A stretch of 64,000 bases of DNA from Cornus controversa. Lineage: Eukaryota > Streptophyta > Magnoliopsida > Cornales > Cornaceae. Under the pieces are notes generated by a model. It had not been told where the DNA came from, searched no databases, and was given only the letters and a program-made list of their open reading frames with translations. The DNA lies in assembly GCA_026545225.1 (NCBI GenBank), contig CM048848.1, forward strand, positions 22,112,806 through 22,176,805, given 5' to 3'. Numbering within the stretch: the stretch's first letter is position 1; each line of letters starts with the position of its first letter. Both the position numbers and the translations under genes were made by a program. This document shows, in pieces, positions 12,509 to 23,867 of the stretch.

Positions 12509-13261
12509 TCCCTTCGGAGAGTTGATCGTCACCTACGGACATTAAATTGTAAGATTTGTATGTATTTCTATCCTTTAATTTGTTTAGTTTTCTTTGATTT
12601 TAATTTTTAGTTTATGTTTTCTTAATTTTTCTTTCAATTTTAGTTGCGTTTTGATGTGTTTTCATTAAGTTTTTGATGTATAAGTTGCTTTCAGAGGATG
12701 CCAAGAGGTGTACGAAGGTCTTTGGACTCAAAATGGATGAAAAAATGAGCTCTCGGTCGACCTTAGGCGATAGAGACTCCAAAAATACACGTCCCGGTTG
12801 ACCTTGGGCGATGGAGGCTCAACAGGCATCAGCTGGGGGGATTGATCGCCTCCATTTTTTCTCAAGTTGGGAGACCAACAAGCTGGGCGATCGATTCCCC
12901 AGCCCTAGGGGGATCAATCGCCCAAGCCCAATTGTGGCCTGCCCGAATTTTTGAGGACTATAAAGCCCCCCTCTCCAACTATTTGCTACTACTTGCTTCT
13001 TTGCCAACTTTGAGATCCAATTTGACTCCTACTTAAATCGAGAATATATTTTCTTCAATTAATGAGTCTCATATAAGTATTTATCATTGATCACCATCAA
13101 CATCAACATCAAAACTAGATTGATCATCACTAGTTCTCAAGAAAACTCTTACTTTCTCAAGTTCTTCATCAAAGTAAGTAGAGTTTTTATTTTGCAAAAT
13201 TGTTCCAATCTTTTTGAGGGCTTTTGAAAATCAAGTTTGGGGGACATAATTGGTGGATTGA
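12509..13261 (+). other. 3' noncoding region of element 3, proximal part
   Basis: No gene. Closely matches 20340-20990 of element 4 (shared ACGGACRTTAAATTGTA and the following T-rich stretch). Contains the family B palindrome cluster and, at 13233-13243, AAGTTTGGGGG, a partial copy of the polypurine 13-mer. Broken at 13261 by an inverted LTR. Confidence 0.75.
12752..12925. repeat. CGAT-NN-ATCG cluster, family B type (element 3)
   Basis: Five imperfect units around GGGCGATCGATCGCCC, such as GGGCGATCGATTCCCC and GGGGATCAATCGCCC, together with two copies of a CGGTYGACCTTRGGCGATRGA unit. The matching cluster in element 4 is at 20577-20783. Confidence 0.8.
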
Positions 13262-14754
13262 TGATTCGTGTGTGAGTGCCTCTCAAATTAAAATTACCAC
13301 ACTTCGCAATAGAACGAATTCCTTGCATAATAGGGCTATCGAAAGGGGTGTCGAACCTCAAGGATTATGGTTTGATGAGTTCGAATACGGAATTAATTCT
13401 AATTAAATTTAAGAGAAAAGAATCCTGATTTTTAAACTGAATAAAAAGTAAAATAAAATAAATCAGAGTAACCAGAAAGTGAAGATAATATGAGAGAAAT
13501 CTAGGGTATTTCACTTCACCACTAACTCCACAATCAATGGTCAATTGAATTAACTATGGGGAATTACATCATGCATACGTGGTGTCGGTGGCTACAAGCT
13601 CACCATCATCTGTCAAGAAGATAACATATGATTAAGGCTAAGTCATGGACTATCTTCGATTGGCATGGGCCATCTGCCTAACTACTCTAATCTAGGGTGC
13701 AGTATGGTTCATTTTCTCTAAGCATAATCCATCAAAGCTTTTAATGATATATTCAGTGATTACTATTGTGTAATAATCACTCCCATGATCACAGAAAATA
13801 AGAGAGATTGAGTTCAATAACAACAACTAAATATCTAAGACAAGATAAGAAATCATTGAAACTGAATTTACAAGACTTTTATTGCTCAATTCTATAATAA
13901 GAATCCTCTAAATTACACAATCTATGCATGTATATAAAGGTTCCCAATAATTAAAACAATCAAACCATTGATGCTTTGTTAGGGTTACATCAAAACCCTA
14001 GTGGATGAACTAGCCGCTAATGGTAGAAGAAGAAGCTTCAACTGTTGAGGAGGAAAGCATCATCTTCATGAATTATGCATATGAATTCGTTCTCCAATGG
14101 CTCTGCAAAGTATGTCTTCTGTTCTGTCCAAAGCTCTCTCAGACTCTCCAGTCTCTCTAATCTCTCCCAAACTCAGCCTCCAATTCTTCACTTTATGCCC
14201 CAAGAGAATACACCAAAGTCCTAATCCAATTAGGAATTAATTAGGTTTTCCCGCAGTACTAATTAGGTGGGTTTCTCCTGCTGACTTTCGGCCCAACTTT
14301 TGACCTACTAGAAGTCCGATTCACGGAATTTTTGTGAAATATAAAAGTGTGTAGAATAGAATTTCATTTAACCAACTAGAAAATTAAGTCAATTTGAGGC
14401 TCAGAAATAACACTTCTGGTCCGTTCTCCAAAATGCGATTAAGACTATATTAAACGCAGATTTGGGCTTCAGGCCCGAAACCTTCTTAAGCAGCTATAAT
14501 TCTGTTGGACCACTTCCTTGAGGTGATTTGAGTTGAAATAAATGATTGAATTGATCTCCTTGATGTAGGCTTCATCTAACCATCTTGGATGTTTTCTTTA
14601 AAAGCCCAAAATCATGGTTTTAACTGAAATAATCATTAAGGCCCTGAAAATACAGAAAATACTAAAACGAAGTAAAATAACAAAATAATCTTTCACTAAG
14701 AGAATAAAATACATAAGTTAAGAGGCTAGAATGCATAACATTCAATGCCTATCA
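13262..14754 (-). repeat. Family B LTR, inverted (left arm)
   Basis: On the minus strand it starts TGATAGGCATTGAATG and ends CACACACGAATCA, the family B LTR termini. About 1.49 kb. The polypurine tract on its right (14755-14767) marks it as the 3' LTR of a minus-strand element whose remaining visible part is only about 830 bases long. Confidence 0.9.
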
Positions 14755-15584
14755 CACCCCCAAACTTACGTATTGTTAGTCCCTTAGCAATAGGATAAAA
14801 CAAAACTAAAACAAAAGAAACTGCCAAACACTAACTAAACTACCCAACTCCACTTTCATGGGAGAAACGATTGCATTTAGTATATGTAACAAGCCTTTAA
14901 ACCCCTAGGTTCCCCCTAGTGGACGAGTATAGTCCCGTGAGGGTTTCCAAAAATGTTATCCATAAACATTCAAAATTCTGTTTCAACATTAATTCAAGAA
15001 GAAGATTACAATACATAGTTACAAACTTGCATTCAAGAATAATTTCAAACCTTCAAATTTTGTAATTCAAATCAATGGTCCCCATGCATAATTCACATCA
15101 ACATATCTCAAAATAATCAACTCTAGTCCCTTCGTGAAAAGTGAACTAGCAGTCATCTCATGTAACATAACCCAGCTCAGAATATATTAAAGCACATACC
15201 CCTTCAACTCACTAGCTCCCCTTATTGAAATCATAGTTCCAAACATGAATACATGACTTTTTTTCTAATTCTTTTTTTTTTCCTTGTTTTTTTTTTCAAT
15301 TGCTTTATTGGTTGTGCAATGTCTTGATCTATTAAGCTTTCTGAAAGATCTATGTAGCAAGCTTTCAGTCAGTGACTCCCAAACCAGATGGCTTTAGGGC
15401 ACTAGGCTTTAAGATATCCCGAAGAACCTAATTACTCGAATTAGTCAGGCTACAAATCAAGACAACCAATGCTCATCTTTTCTCACCCTTTCACTTTTGA
15501 CGCGAATACTCCGTGCTTCCTGAGGCATAGAGGCCCGATTACTCATAAAAGGGATCAAATTGATTTGCTATTCAACAGATATAT
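14755..15584 (-). other. 3' internal fragment of inverted family B element
   Basis: No gene. On the minus strand it ends in AAGTTTGGGGGTG (14767-14755) next to the LTR, preceded by the loop-AGGGAC hairpin (here with one mispair). It contains the conserved 3' domain (15309-15541). It stops abruptly near 15584 where the right arm begins. Confidence 0.8.
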
Positions 15585-16479
15585 CTATTTGATATTAATT
15601 AGTATCTCTTGAGAATGAGTACCAATAATGTGTTTTACTTGACTTCAATGAAAAGAAAAAGAGAAGAAAAAAAAAGAAATATATGTGATGAATAAGCAAA
15701 TCAATTTGATCATTTTCATGAGTAACCGGGCCTCTATGCCTCAGGAAGCACAGAGTGTTCGTGTCAAAAGTGAAAGGGTGAGAAAATATGAGCATTGGTT
15801 GTCTTGATTTGTAGCCTAACTGATTCGAGTAATTAGGTTGTTCGGGGTGTCTTAACGCCTAGTGCCCTAAAGCCATCGGGTTTGGGAGGCACTGACTGAA
15901 AGCTTGCTACATGGATCTTTCAGAAAGCTTAATAGATCAAGACATTGCACAACCAATAAAGCAAAGAAAAAAAAATGAAAAAAAAGTCATGTATTCATGT
16001 TTGGAAGTATGATTTCAATAAGGGGAGCTAGTGTGTTGAAGGGGTATGTGCCTTAATATATTCAGAGCTGGGTTATGCTACAAAAGATGACTGCTAGTTC
16101 ACTTTTCACAAGAGAACTAGAGTGGTTATTTTGAGATATGTTGAGGTGAATTATGCATGGGGACCATTGCTTTGAATTATGGAATTTGAAATTATTCTTG
16201 AATGCATGTTCGTAACTATATATTGTAATCTTCTTCTTGAATTAATGTTGAAACAGAATTTTGAATGTTTATGGGTAACATTTCTGGAAACCCTCACGAG
16301 ACTATACTCGTCCACTAGGGGGAACCTAGGGGTTTAAAGGCTTGTTGTATATACTAAATGCAATCGTTTCTCTCACAAAAGTGGAGTTAGGTAGTTTAGT
16401 TAGTATTTATTAGTTTCTTTTGTTTTAGTTTTATTTTATTCTATTGCTAAGGGACTAGCAATATGTAAGTTTGGGGGTG
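15585..16479 (+). other. 3' internal end of plus-strand family B element (right arm)
   Basis: No gene. Matches 21485-22392 of element 4. Contains the conserved 3' domain (15725-15954), a perfect hairpin with stems TATTGCTA and TAGCAATA around AGGGAC (16442-16463) and the polypurine tract AAGTTTGGGGGTG (16467-16479). Probably the distal 3' end of element 3. Confidence 0.8.
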
Positions 16480-17749
16480 TGATCGGCGTTGAATGTTACG
16501 CATTCTAGTTTCTTAATTTGCATATTTTATTCTCTTAGTGATAGATTATTTTGTTATTTTACTTTGTTTTAGTGTTTTCAGGCCCTTAATGATTATTTCA
16601 GTTAAAACCATGATTTTGGACTTTTAAAGATGACATCCAAGAAGGTTAGATAAAGCTTACATCAAAGGGATCCATTCAACTATTTATTTCAACTCAAATT
16701 AGCCCAAGGAAGAGGTCCAAGACAATTACAGCTGCTTAAGAAGGTTACGGGCCTGAAGCCCAAATCTGCGCTTAATACAGTCTTAATCCCATTTTGGAAA
16801 ACGGACCAGAAGTGTTATTTTTGAGCCTCAAATTGACTTAATTTTGACATTGGTTGAACGAAATTTGATTCTGCACACTTTTGTATTTCACAAAAATTCT
16901 GTGAATCGGACTTCTAGTGGGTCAAAAGTTGGGCCGAAGGTCAGTAGCAAAAACTCACCTGATTAGTGCTGCGGGAAAACCTAATTAATTCCTAATTAGA
17001 TTAGGACTTTGGTGTATTCTCTTGGGGCATAAAGTGGTGAATTGAAGGCTATTTTTGGAGAGTTTAGGAGAGCTTAGAGAACCATTGGACAGAATTGAAG
17101 ACATACTTTGCAGAGCTTTTGAGTGGAGAACCATTGGAGAACGAAGTCTTACGCATAATTCATGAAGATGATGCCTTCTTCCTCAACCGTTGAAGCTTCT
17201 TCTTCTACCACGAGCGGCTAGTTCAGCCATTAGGATATTGATGTAGCCCTAACAAAGCATCAATGGTTTGATTGTTTTAATTATTAGGGACCTTTATATA
17301 CATGCATAGATTGTGTAATTTAGAGGATTCTTATTATAGAATGAGGAATAAAAGTCTTATAAATTCAATTTCAATGATTTCTTATCTTGTCTTAGATATT
17401 TGGTTGTTGTTATTGAACTTAATCTCTCTTATTTTATGTGATCATGAGAGCAATTATTACACAATGGTTTTTACTGAATATATCACTATACGCTTTGCTG
17501 GAGTATGCCTAGAGAAGATGGACCATACTGCACCCTAGATTAGAGTAGTTAGGTAGATGGCCCATGCCAATCGAAAATAGTCCATGACTTAGCCTTAATC
17601 ATATATTATCTTCTTAATGGATGAAGGTGAGCTTGTAGCCATCGACACTACTTATGAATGATGTAATTTCTCATAGTTGATTCATTTTATTGCGAAGTGT
17701 GGTAATTTATAATTGATACACTTATTGAGTCACACTCATACACGAATCA
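16480..17749 (+). repeat. Family B LTR shared by elements 3 and 4
   Basis: Starts TGATCGGCGTTGAATG and ends CATACACGAATCA. 1,270 bases; compared with 22393-23867 about 230 bases are missing near 17685. It has a polypurine tract on its left and a primer site on its right, so it acts as a 3' LTR and a 5' LTR at once. Confidence 0.9.
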
Positions 17750-17754
17750 ATTTT

Positions 17755-17772
17755 TGGCACCGTTGTCGGGGA
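17755..17772 (+). other. Primer binding site of element 4
   Basis: TGGCACCGTTGTCGGGGA. It differs from the family A site at two positions (G to A and C to T), both of which are CpG changes, so they may be decay rather than a different primer tRNA. Confidence 0.85.
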
Positions 17773-18010
17773 TTATCTATTTGATTGATTGGATTGTATA
17801 GAATTAATTTTAATTGGATTTTTAGTTTTGGAATTTTTTTTTATATATTTTGCTTTTAATTTTGTTTTTGTTTTATTTTTAGATACTAATTTGTTTTATT
17901 TTTTTTATAATTTTTATATTTGCTACTAATTTGTATTATTTTATTTTTGTTTTCTTTTGAGGGACTTTAATCAGCATACCATCGAGCAAAAGAAAAAGAT
18001 TATTGACATC
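17773..18010 (+). other. Leader of element 4
   Basis: T-rich untranslated leader between the primer site and the gag ATG. No gene seen. Confidence 0.6.
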
Positions 18011-20340
18011 ATGGCTGGTGTACGTGATAATAATGAGAACAATAATATTGTGCCTAATGCTGTTATGGAGAGGGCGAAACTTCTCAGAGATTACTATTTC
18101 CCAGACATATACAATTCGCCAGCTGAATTTCAACTGCCTGATGTGATTGCACAGAACTTTGAGATCAAGTCTAGTATCATTCAGATGTTGCCATCCTACT
18201 TCGGGCTGACTGATGAAGATTCGTACAAACACTTAGATTATTTTATATAAGTTTTCTCAACCACAAAAATTTATAACTTCTCTGAAGATGCTTTCAGGAT
18301 GCGACTCTTTCCATTCTCTCTAAAGGAGAAGGCTAAGTATTGGTTCAGATCTCTACCGGTGAGCTTTATCACTACATGGACTCAAATGCAAAGTGAGTTC
18401 CTGAAAAATATTTTTCGAGAGGGAGGACCAATCAATTCAGACGTGCTGTCACTGGTTTCTCTCAATTTGAGGGGGAACAATTTATGAGACATGGGAAAGA
18501 TTCAAGGACCTTCTTAGGAAGTGTCCTCATCACCAAGTTCTAAAGTGGTAGTTAGTACAGTGTTTCTATGAAGGGCTAACAGAGAGTAACAGACATATAG
18601 TGGATGTATCATGTGGGGGTACCTTCATGTTAAAAAGCGAAGATGAAGCATAAATTTTGTTCGAGAACCTTAGTGACAATTCTTTACAACGTGTGTCTTA
18701 ATCTCGTTCGAGCAGACCATCCAATAAAAGGAGGATAGCTGATATTTTTGATATTGGTTCTACAGATGCTATGTCTACCATTGTGGATGTTGTGGCACAA
18801 ACAATGGTTCAACTCATGGCAACTGGTCAAGTTTCTAATCCATCTTCCGTAATTCAGCCCACTTTTTAGCCTCAAAACTATGTGCCTCCACAACCATATG
18901 AAGCACAAGTTCCTATGCCACCAAAGAGTTCGGCTCTTGAAGATAAGATTATGCTTGCCTTAGCAAAACTTGATAAGCTTGACTCTATTGCTGAAATACT
19001 TCAACCCACTGCTCAATTAGTACATTCTCACTCTCAATCGATTGCCAAACTGGAATCTCAGTTTGGACAACTTACCAATGCCTTGAGTAAAAATGAATAG
19101 GAGAAGCTACCAAGTTAACCCATTGCCAATCCTAGAGGGATGCATGATTCTTTGAGCAACCTACATCTCGAAGAGGTTTAAGCCGTAACCACTTTGAGAA
19201 GTGGAAAAGTAATTGAGAACAAGGTGGGAGAGAAGAAGAATGATCAAGAAGAGGTGCTCATGAGAAAATTTATATGAGCACAAGGCTCCTTTCCCACAAT
19301 GTTTACAAGAAACATCCAAGTTGGGGAAACAAGGGGACAAGTTGCATGACATGATGGAGGTGTTTCGACAAGTGAGGTTTAATATACCACTCCTTGATGC
19401 CATCAAACAGATTCCTCCTTATGCCAAATTCTTGAAGGACTTGTGCACTCAAAAAAGGACATCAATGAGTCATGTTCCAAAGAGAGTCATGCTTCCACAA
19501 CAAGTGAGCTCTATTATCCAGCATTGCGCTCTTCCAAAGTACAAAGATCCAGGAGCTCCAACTATTTCATGCATTATTGGAAAACATCAAGTGGAAAAAG
19601 CTCTTCTGGATTTAGGTGCAAGTGTGAATTTATTGCCTTACTCAGTTTACCTACAGTTGGGTTTGGGAGAATTGAAGCCTACCTCAGTGGTATTGCAATT
19701 TACAGATAAATAAACCAAATGACCTCGTGGGATCATTGAAGATGTCATCATCAAGGTGGATAAATTCTATTTCCCAGTGGACTTCATTGTTCTAGATACC
19801 GAGCCAGTGCATAATCCAAAGAGGCACATTCCAGTCATCCTTGGTCGTCCATTTCTAGCTACTGCTAATGCTCGTATTAATTGTAGAGCGGGGATCATGG
19901 ATATATCATTTGGCAACATGAAGGTAAAATTGAATATTTTTAATGCCATTAAACATCCTCTAGACGAGAATGATTGTTTCTTCATAGATGACATTGATGA
20001 CTATGTGGAAGAAATTACTTCGTTTGCTCTATCTCAAGATATTGAGAAATCGATTGAGGGGGTGAAAGTTATATTTGATGTAGTGGCTATGAAAGATAAG
20101 CCACCTTGGAGGATTTCGATTGAGCCACTTCTCCCTATTTCTAACACTCCTTCAATGCCATCATTGGAGTCTTCTCCATGGGTAAAATTGAAACATCTTC
20201 TAGTAAGGTGAAGAGATGTGTTTTTCGAAGCCAATGAAACCATTCCGGTCACTTTGAGTTCGGTACAAGGAGGTGAGGATCATATAGAGGGGATGTTGTT
20301 AAATATCCTCAAGCGATGTGGCATTGGGTGAACTCTCAAT
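18011..20340 (+). pseudogene. gag-protease pseudogene of element 4 (polymerase region deleted)
   Basis: Gag starts at ATG 18011 (MAGVRDNNENNN) and continues through LRDYYFPDIYN, a SYFGLTDEDSYKHLDYF segment, the [16 protein letters not shown] segment at 18299, a frameshift near 18480, and HSHSQSIAKLESQFGQL at 19020-19075. No complete zinc knuckle was recognised. Protease: [10 protein letters not shown] near 19611-19640 and [10 protein letters not shown] near 19835-19865. Stops occur near 18248, 18486, 18868, 19098, 19712 and 20210. After a segment matching the element 1 stretch just before reverse transcriptase (LKRCGIGW against [10 protein letters not shown]), the sequence passes directly to the 3' noncoding region at about 20330. 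Reverse transcriptase, RNase H, integrase and the C-terminal tail are all absent. Confidence 0.88.
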
Positions 20341-20576
20341 TGAAGTCGATGATCGTCGCCTACGGACGTTAAATTGTAGGGGTTGTATGTATTTCTATCA
20401 TTTAATTTCTTTAGTTTTCTTTCTTTTAATTTTTAGTTCATGTTTTCTTAGTTTTTCTTTCAATATTAGGTGTGTTTTAATGTGTTTTCTTTGAAGTTTT
20501 GATGTCGTAATTGCTTCCGAGGGATGCCGAGAGATGTGTCGGGGTATTTGACCCAAAACAAGCAAAAAAAAAGCCC

Positions 20577-20783
20577 TCCCGGTCGACCTTGGGCGATAGA
20601 TAGGCTTAAAATAGGCTTTATGGTCAACCTTGGACGATAGACAGCCCAGGTTAGACCAGTAGGGGCGATCGATCGCCCCCCTGCAGGGGATTTATCGCCC
20701 AGAAAATAATAAAAAAATAATTTTGGGGAAATGTTTCCCAGGTGGGCGATCGATTGCCCAAACAGTGGGGGATCGATCGCCCA
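20577..20783. repeat. CGAT-NN-ATCG cluster, family B type (element 4)
   Basis: Contains the perfect 18-base palindrome GGGGCGATCGATCGCCCC near 20666-20683 and three more units (GGGATTTATCGCCC, GGGCGATCGATTGCCC, GGGATCGATCGCCC), plus two GGTCRACCTTGGRCGATAGA units. Confidence 0.88.
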
Positions 20784-21092
20784 ATCAGAAATTCAAAAAA
20801 AAAAAGTAAAAAAAAATAAAATTTATTTTTTATTTTTTATTCTCTTTTCCGTCTCCTTTGTATTTAATGACTTTGATCATTTTATTATATTTTATTTTAT
20901 TTATTACTTTTTATTCTTATTTCTCCTATTTTCACTTGGCCTTGGCGTTTAGTGGTTGTTTTGACAGGTTGTAACATCCAAGTTTGGGGGAGTACTTGCA
21001 TTGCCTTCATGTAATTGGTGTGCTCTATTTTTTGGCTACTACTCTGATTTCCTGGTAACATCGTTCTTACTCTTCTCTTTGCTTTTATTTGG

Positions 21093-21131
21093 TGTACATT
21101 GAGGACAATGTACAGTTTAAGTTTGGGGGTG
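21093..21131 (+). other. Hairpin plus internal polypurine tract (element 4)
   Basis: Stem TGTACATTG (21093-21101), loop AGGA, stem CAATGTACA (21106-21114): nine perfect pairs. Four bases later comes AAGTTTGGGGGTG (21119-21131), identical to the terminal polypurine tract 1.26 kb downstream. Family A has the same arrangement at 35647-35683. Confidence 0.8.
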
Positions 21132-21638
21132 AGGCGATGCCTATTTATGGGCTTATTGCATATGGGGGGAAATTTTTATAAAATTATTCTTGTTTTAGGA
21201 TTTTTTATTTATTTTATTTTCTTAGTTTATTTCTTTATTTTCTTTTGTTTTGTTTTTAGATAGAATGTTTTGACATTATTCAAGGGATTAGTACCTTATG
21301 TAGGTACGTAACTTGCAATTTTTAAGTATGTTTTAAATTTTTAGAAACTGTGGTTTAAATTATGTGGTTTTAATCATGATTTGCGTTGATATGCCTTGGG
21401 GTGTTTGATTTTAGTTTCCTTACATGCACAGGCACACTAGCATAATTTTGTGAGGTATAAACTTATGCTTTGAGTTATTGTGTTACATATGCTTGATATT
21501 AATTAGTATCCCTTGAGAATGAGTACCGATAATGTGTTTTACTTGACTTCAATGAAGAGAAAAAAAGTGGAAAAAAAAGGAAAAAAGGAAAAAAGAATAT
21601 GTTGAATAAGCAAATCAATTTGATCCTTTTCATGAGTA

Positions 21639-21869
21639 ACCGGGCCTTTATGCCTCAGGAAGCACGGAGTGTTCGCGTCAAAAGTGAAAGGGTGAGAAAA
21701 GATGAGCATTGGTTGTCTTGATTTGTAGCCTGACTAATTCGAGTAATTAGGTTCTTCGGGGAATCTTTAAGCCTAGTGCCCTAAAGCCATCTGGTTTTGG
21801 AGTCACTGACTGAAAGCTTGCTACATGGATCTTTCAGAAAGCTTAATAGATCAAGACATTGCACAACCA
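21639..21869 (+). other. Conserved 3' noncoding domain (element 4 copy)
   Basis: About 230 bases recognisably similar to 36147-36380 of family A and to 50480-50695 (minus) of a third family. Shared blocks include TTCGCGTCAAAAGTG, TAGTGCCCTAAAGCCAT, a GG-TTTTGGAGTCACTGAC block, GCTACATGG and ACATTGCACAACC. No long frame is conserved, so it looks like a noncoding RNA or DNA signal. Confidence 0.75.
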
Positions 21870-22354
21870 ATGAAGCAATGAAAAAAGAATGAGGAAAGAA
21901 AAAAAAGTCATGTATTCATGTTTGGAAGTATGATTTCAATAAGGGAGCTAGTAAGTTGAAGGGGTGTGTGCCTTAGTATATTCAGAGCTTGGTTATGCTA
22001 AATGAGATGACTGCCAGTTCACTTTACACGAGGGAGCTAGAATTGGTTCCTTTGAGATATGTTGATGTGAATTATGTGTGGGAACCATTGATTTGAATTA
22101 TGGAATTTAAAATTTTGAAATTATTCTTGAATGCAAGTTTGTAACTATGTATTGTAATCATCTTCTTGATTTAATGTTGAACAGAAATTTTGAATGTTTG
22201 TGGGTAACATTTCTGGAAACCCTCACAAGACTATAACTCGTCCACTAGGGAGAACCTAGGGGTTTAAAGGCATGTTGCATATGCTAAATGCAATCGTTTC
22301 TCCTACAAAAGTGGAGTTGGGTAGTTTAGTTAAGTGTTTAGTTTTGTTTTATTC

Positions 22355-22392
22355 TATTGCTAAGGGACTAGTAATATGTAAGTTTGGGGGTG
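22355..22392 (+). other. Terminal hairpin plus polypurine tract (element 4)
   Basis: Stem TATTGCTA, loop AGGGAC, stem TAGTAATA (22355-22376, one G-U pair), then AAGTTTGGGGGTG (22380-22392) touching the 3' LTR. The polypurine tract primes plus-strand DNA synthesis. Confidence 0.85.
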
Positions 22393-23867
22393 TGATAGGC
22401 GTTGAATGTTACGCATTCTAAGCTCTTAACTTGTGTATTTTATTATCTTAGTGATAGATTATTTTGTTATTTTACTTCGTTTTAGTGTTTTTTGTATTTT
22501 CAGGGCCTTAATGATTATTTCAGTTAAAACCATGATTTTGGGCTTTTAAAGAGGACATCCAAGATGGTTAGATGAAGCCTACATCAAAGGGAACCATTCA
22601 ACCATTTATTTCAACTCAAATCAGCCCAAGGAAGAGGTCCAAGAGAATTGTAGTTGCTTAAGAAGGTTTCGGGCTTGAAGCCCAAATCTACGCATAATAC
22701 AGTCTTAATCCCATTTTGGAAAACGGACTAGAAGTATTATTTCTGAGCCTCAAATCGACTTAATTTTTACACAATTAAACAAAATTCGATTCTGAACACT
22801 TTTGTATTTCACGTAAATTTCGTGAATCGGACTTCTAGTGGGTCAAAAGTTGGGCCGAGCATCAGCAGGAAAAACCCAGCTGATTAGTGCTGCGGGAAAA
22901 CCTAAATAATTCCTAATTGAATTAGGACTTTGGTGTATTCTCTTGGGGCATAAAGTGAAGAATTGGAGGCTGAGTTTAGGGGGTATTTGAGAGATTTTGG
23001 AAAGTCTGAGAGAGCTTTAGACAGAACAGAAGACATACTTTGCAGAGCCATTGGAGAACGAAGTCATACGCATAATTCAGGAAGATGATGCCTTCTTTTT
23101 CAACAGTTGAAACTTCTTCTTCTACCATGAACGGCTAGTTCATCCACTAGGGTTTTGATGAAGCCCTAAAAAAGCATCAATCGTTTGATTGTTTTAATTA
23201 TTGGGGACCTTTATATACATGCATAGATTGTGTAATTTAGAGGATTCTTATTATAGAATTGATCAATAAAAGTCTTGTAAATTCAGTTTCAATGATTTCT
23301 TATCTTGTCTTAGATATTTAGTTATTTTTATTGAACTCAATCTCTCTTATTTTCTGTGATCATGAGAGCGATTATTACACAATGGTAATCACTGAATATA
23401 TCATTAAAAGCTTTGATGGATTATGCCTAAAGAAGATGAACGATACTGCACCCTAGATTAAAGTAGTTAGGTAGATGGCCCATGCCAATCGAAGATAATC
23501 CATGACTTAGCCTTAATCATATGTTATCTTCTTAATGGATGAAGGTGAGCTTGTAGCCATCGACACTACTTATGAATGATGTAATTTCCCATAGTTGATT
23601 CAATTGACCATTGATTGTGGAGTTAGTGGTGAAGTCAAATACCATAGATTTCTCTCATATTATCTTCACTTTCTATTTACTTTGACAATCAGAATTCTTT
23701 TCTTTGAAATTTAATTAGAATTAATTTCGTATTCCAACTCATCAGACCATAATCCCTGAGGTTCGACACCCCTTTCGATAGCCCTATTCTGCAAGGAATT
23801 AGTTTTATTGCGAAGTGTGGTAATTTTTAATTGATACACTTATTGAGTCACACTCACACACGAATCA
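22393..23867 (+). repeat. 3' LTR of element 4 (family B, 1.475 kb)
   Basis: Starts TGATAGGCGTTGAATG and ends CACACACGAATCA. Full length compared with the 5' LTR. It abuts Sirevirus C1 at 23868 with no intervening bases. Confidence 0.92.

Larger units (their letters stand above)
9162..17749 (+). mobile_element. Athila-like family B element 3, degenerate, 5' end outside window
   Basis: An older plus-strand gypsy element, entered in the middle of its gag by element 1. Visible parts are gag from just before the zinc knuckle, protease, reverse transcriptase and RNase H (9162-12508, many stops), a 3' noncoding region, an inverted insertion (13262-about 15584) and a distal 3' part ending in a polypurine tract and LTR (15585-17749). 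The integrase is missing. The LTR at 16480-17749 is also followed by a primer site, so it doubles as the 5' LTR of element 4. Stops often replace CAA or CAG codons, as expected from C-to-T decay in methylated DNA. Confidence 0.8.
13262..17749. repeat. Palindrome of about 4.5 kb made of two inverted LTR-plus-3'-end arms
   Basis: Left arm: minus-strand LTR 13262-14754, then its polypurine tract and 3' internal region to about 15584. Right arm: plus-strand 3' internal region from about 15585, polypurine tract, LTR 16480-17749. The arms meet tail to tail with roughly 110 unpaired bases at the centre, where the right arm extends further. Sampled stretches of the arms agree at about 95 percent. The right LTR lacks about 230 bases present in the left. 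The five bases left of the palindrome are ATTGA. Confidence 0.85.
20341..22354 (+). other. 3' noncoding region of element 4
   Basis: About 2 kb without a supportable gene. In order it holds the palindrome cluster (20577-20783), an AAGTTTGGGGGAG partial polypurine copy (20980-20992), a perfect hairpin plus full polypurine 13-mer (21093-21131) and the conserved 3' domain (21639-21869). Confidence 0.8.
16480..23867 (+). mobile_element. Athila-like family B element 4, lacking reverse transcriptase to integrase
   Basis: Plus-strand element with LTRs 16480-17749 and 22393-23867, primer site 17755-17772, decayed gag-protease, long 3' noncoding region and polypurine tract 22380-22392. The internal part is only about 4.6 kb because pol is missing after protease. 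The 5' LTR carries a deletion of about 230 bases relative to the 3' LTR and is preceded by a polypurine tract, so it is shared with element 3 in an LTR-internal-LTR-internal-LTR array. The right edge runs straight into Sirevirus C1. Confidence 0.88.
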
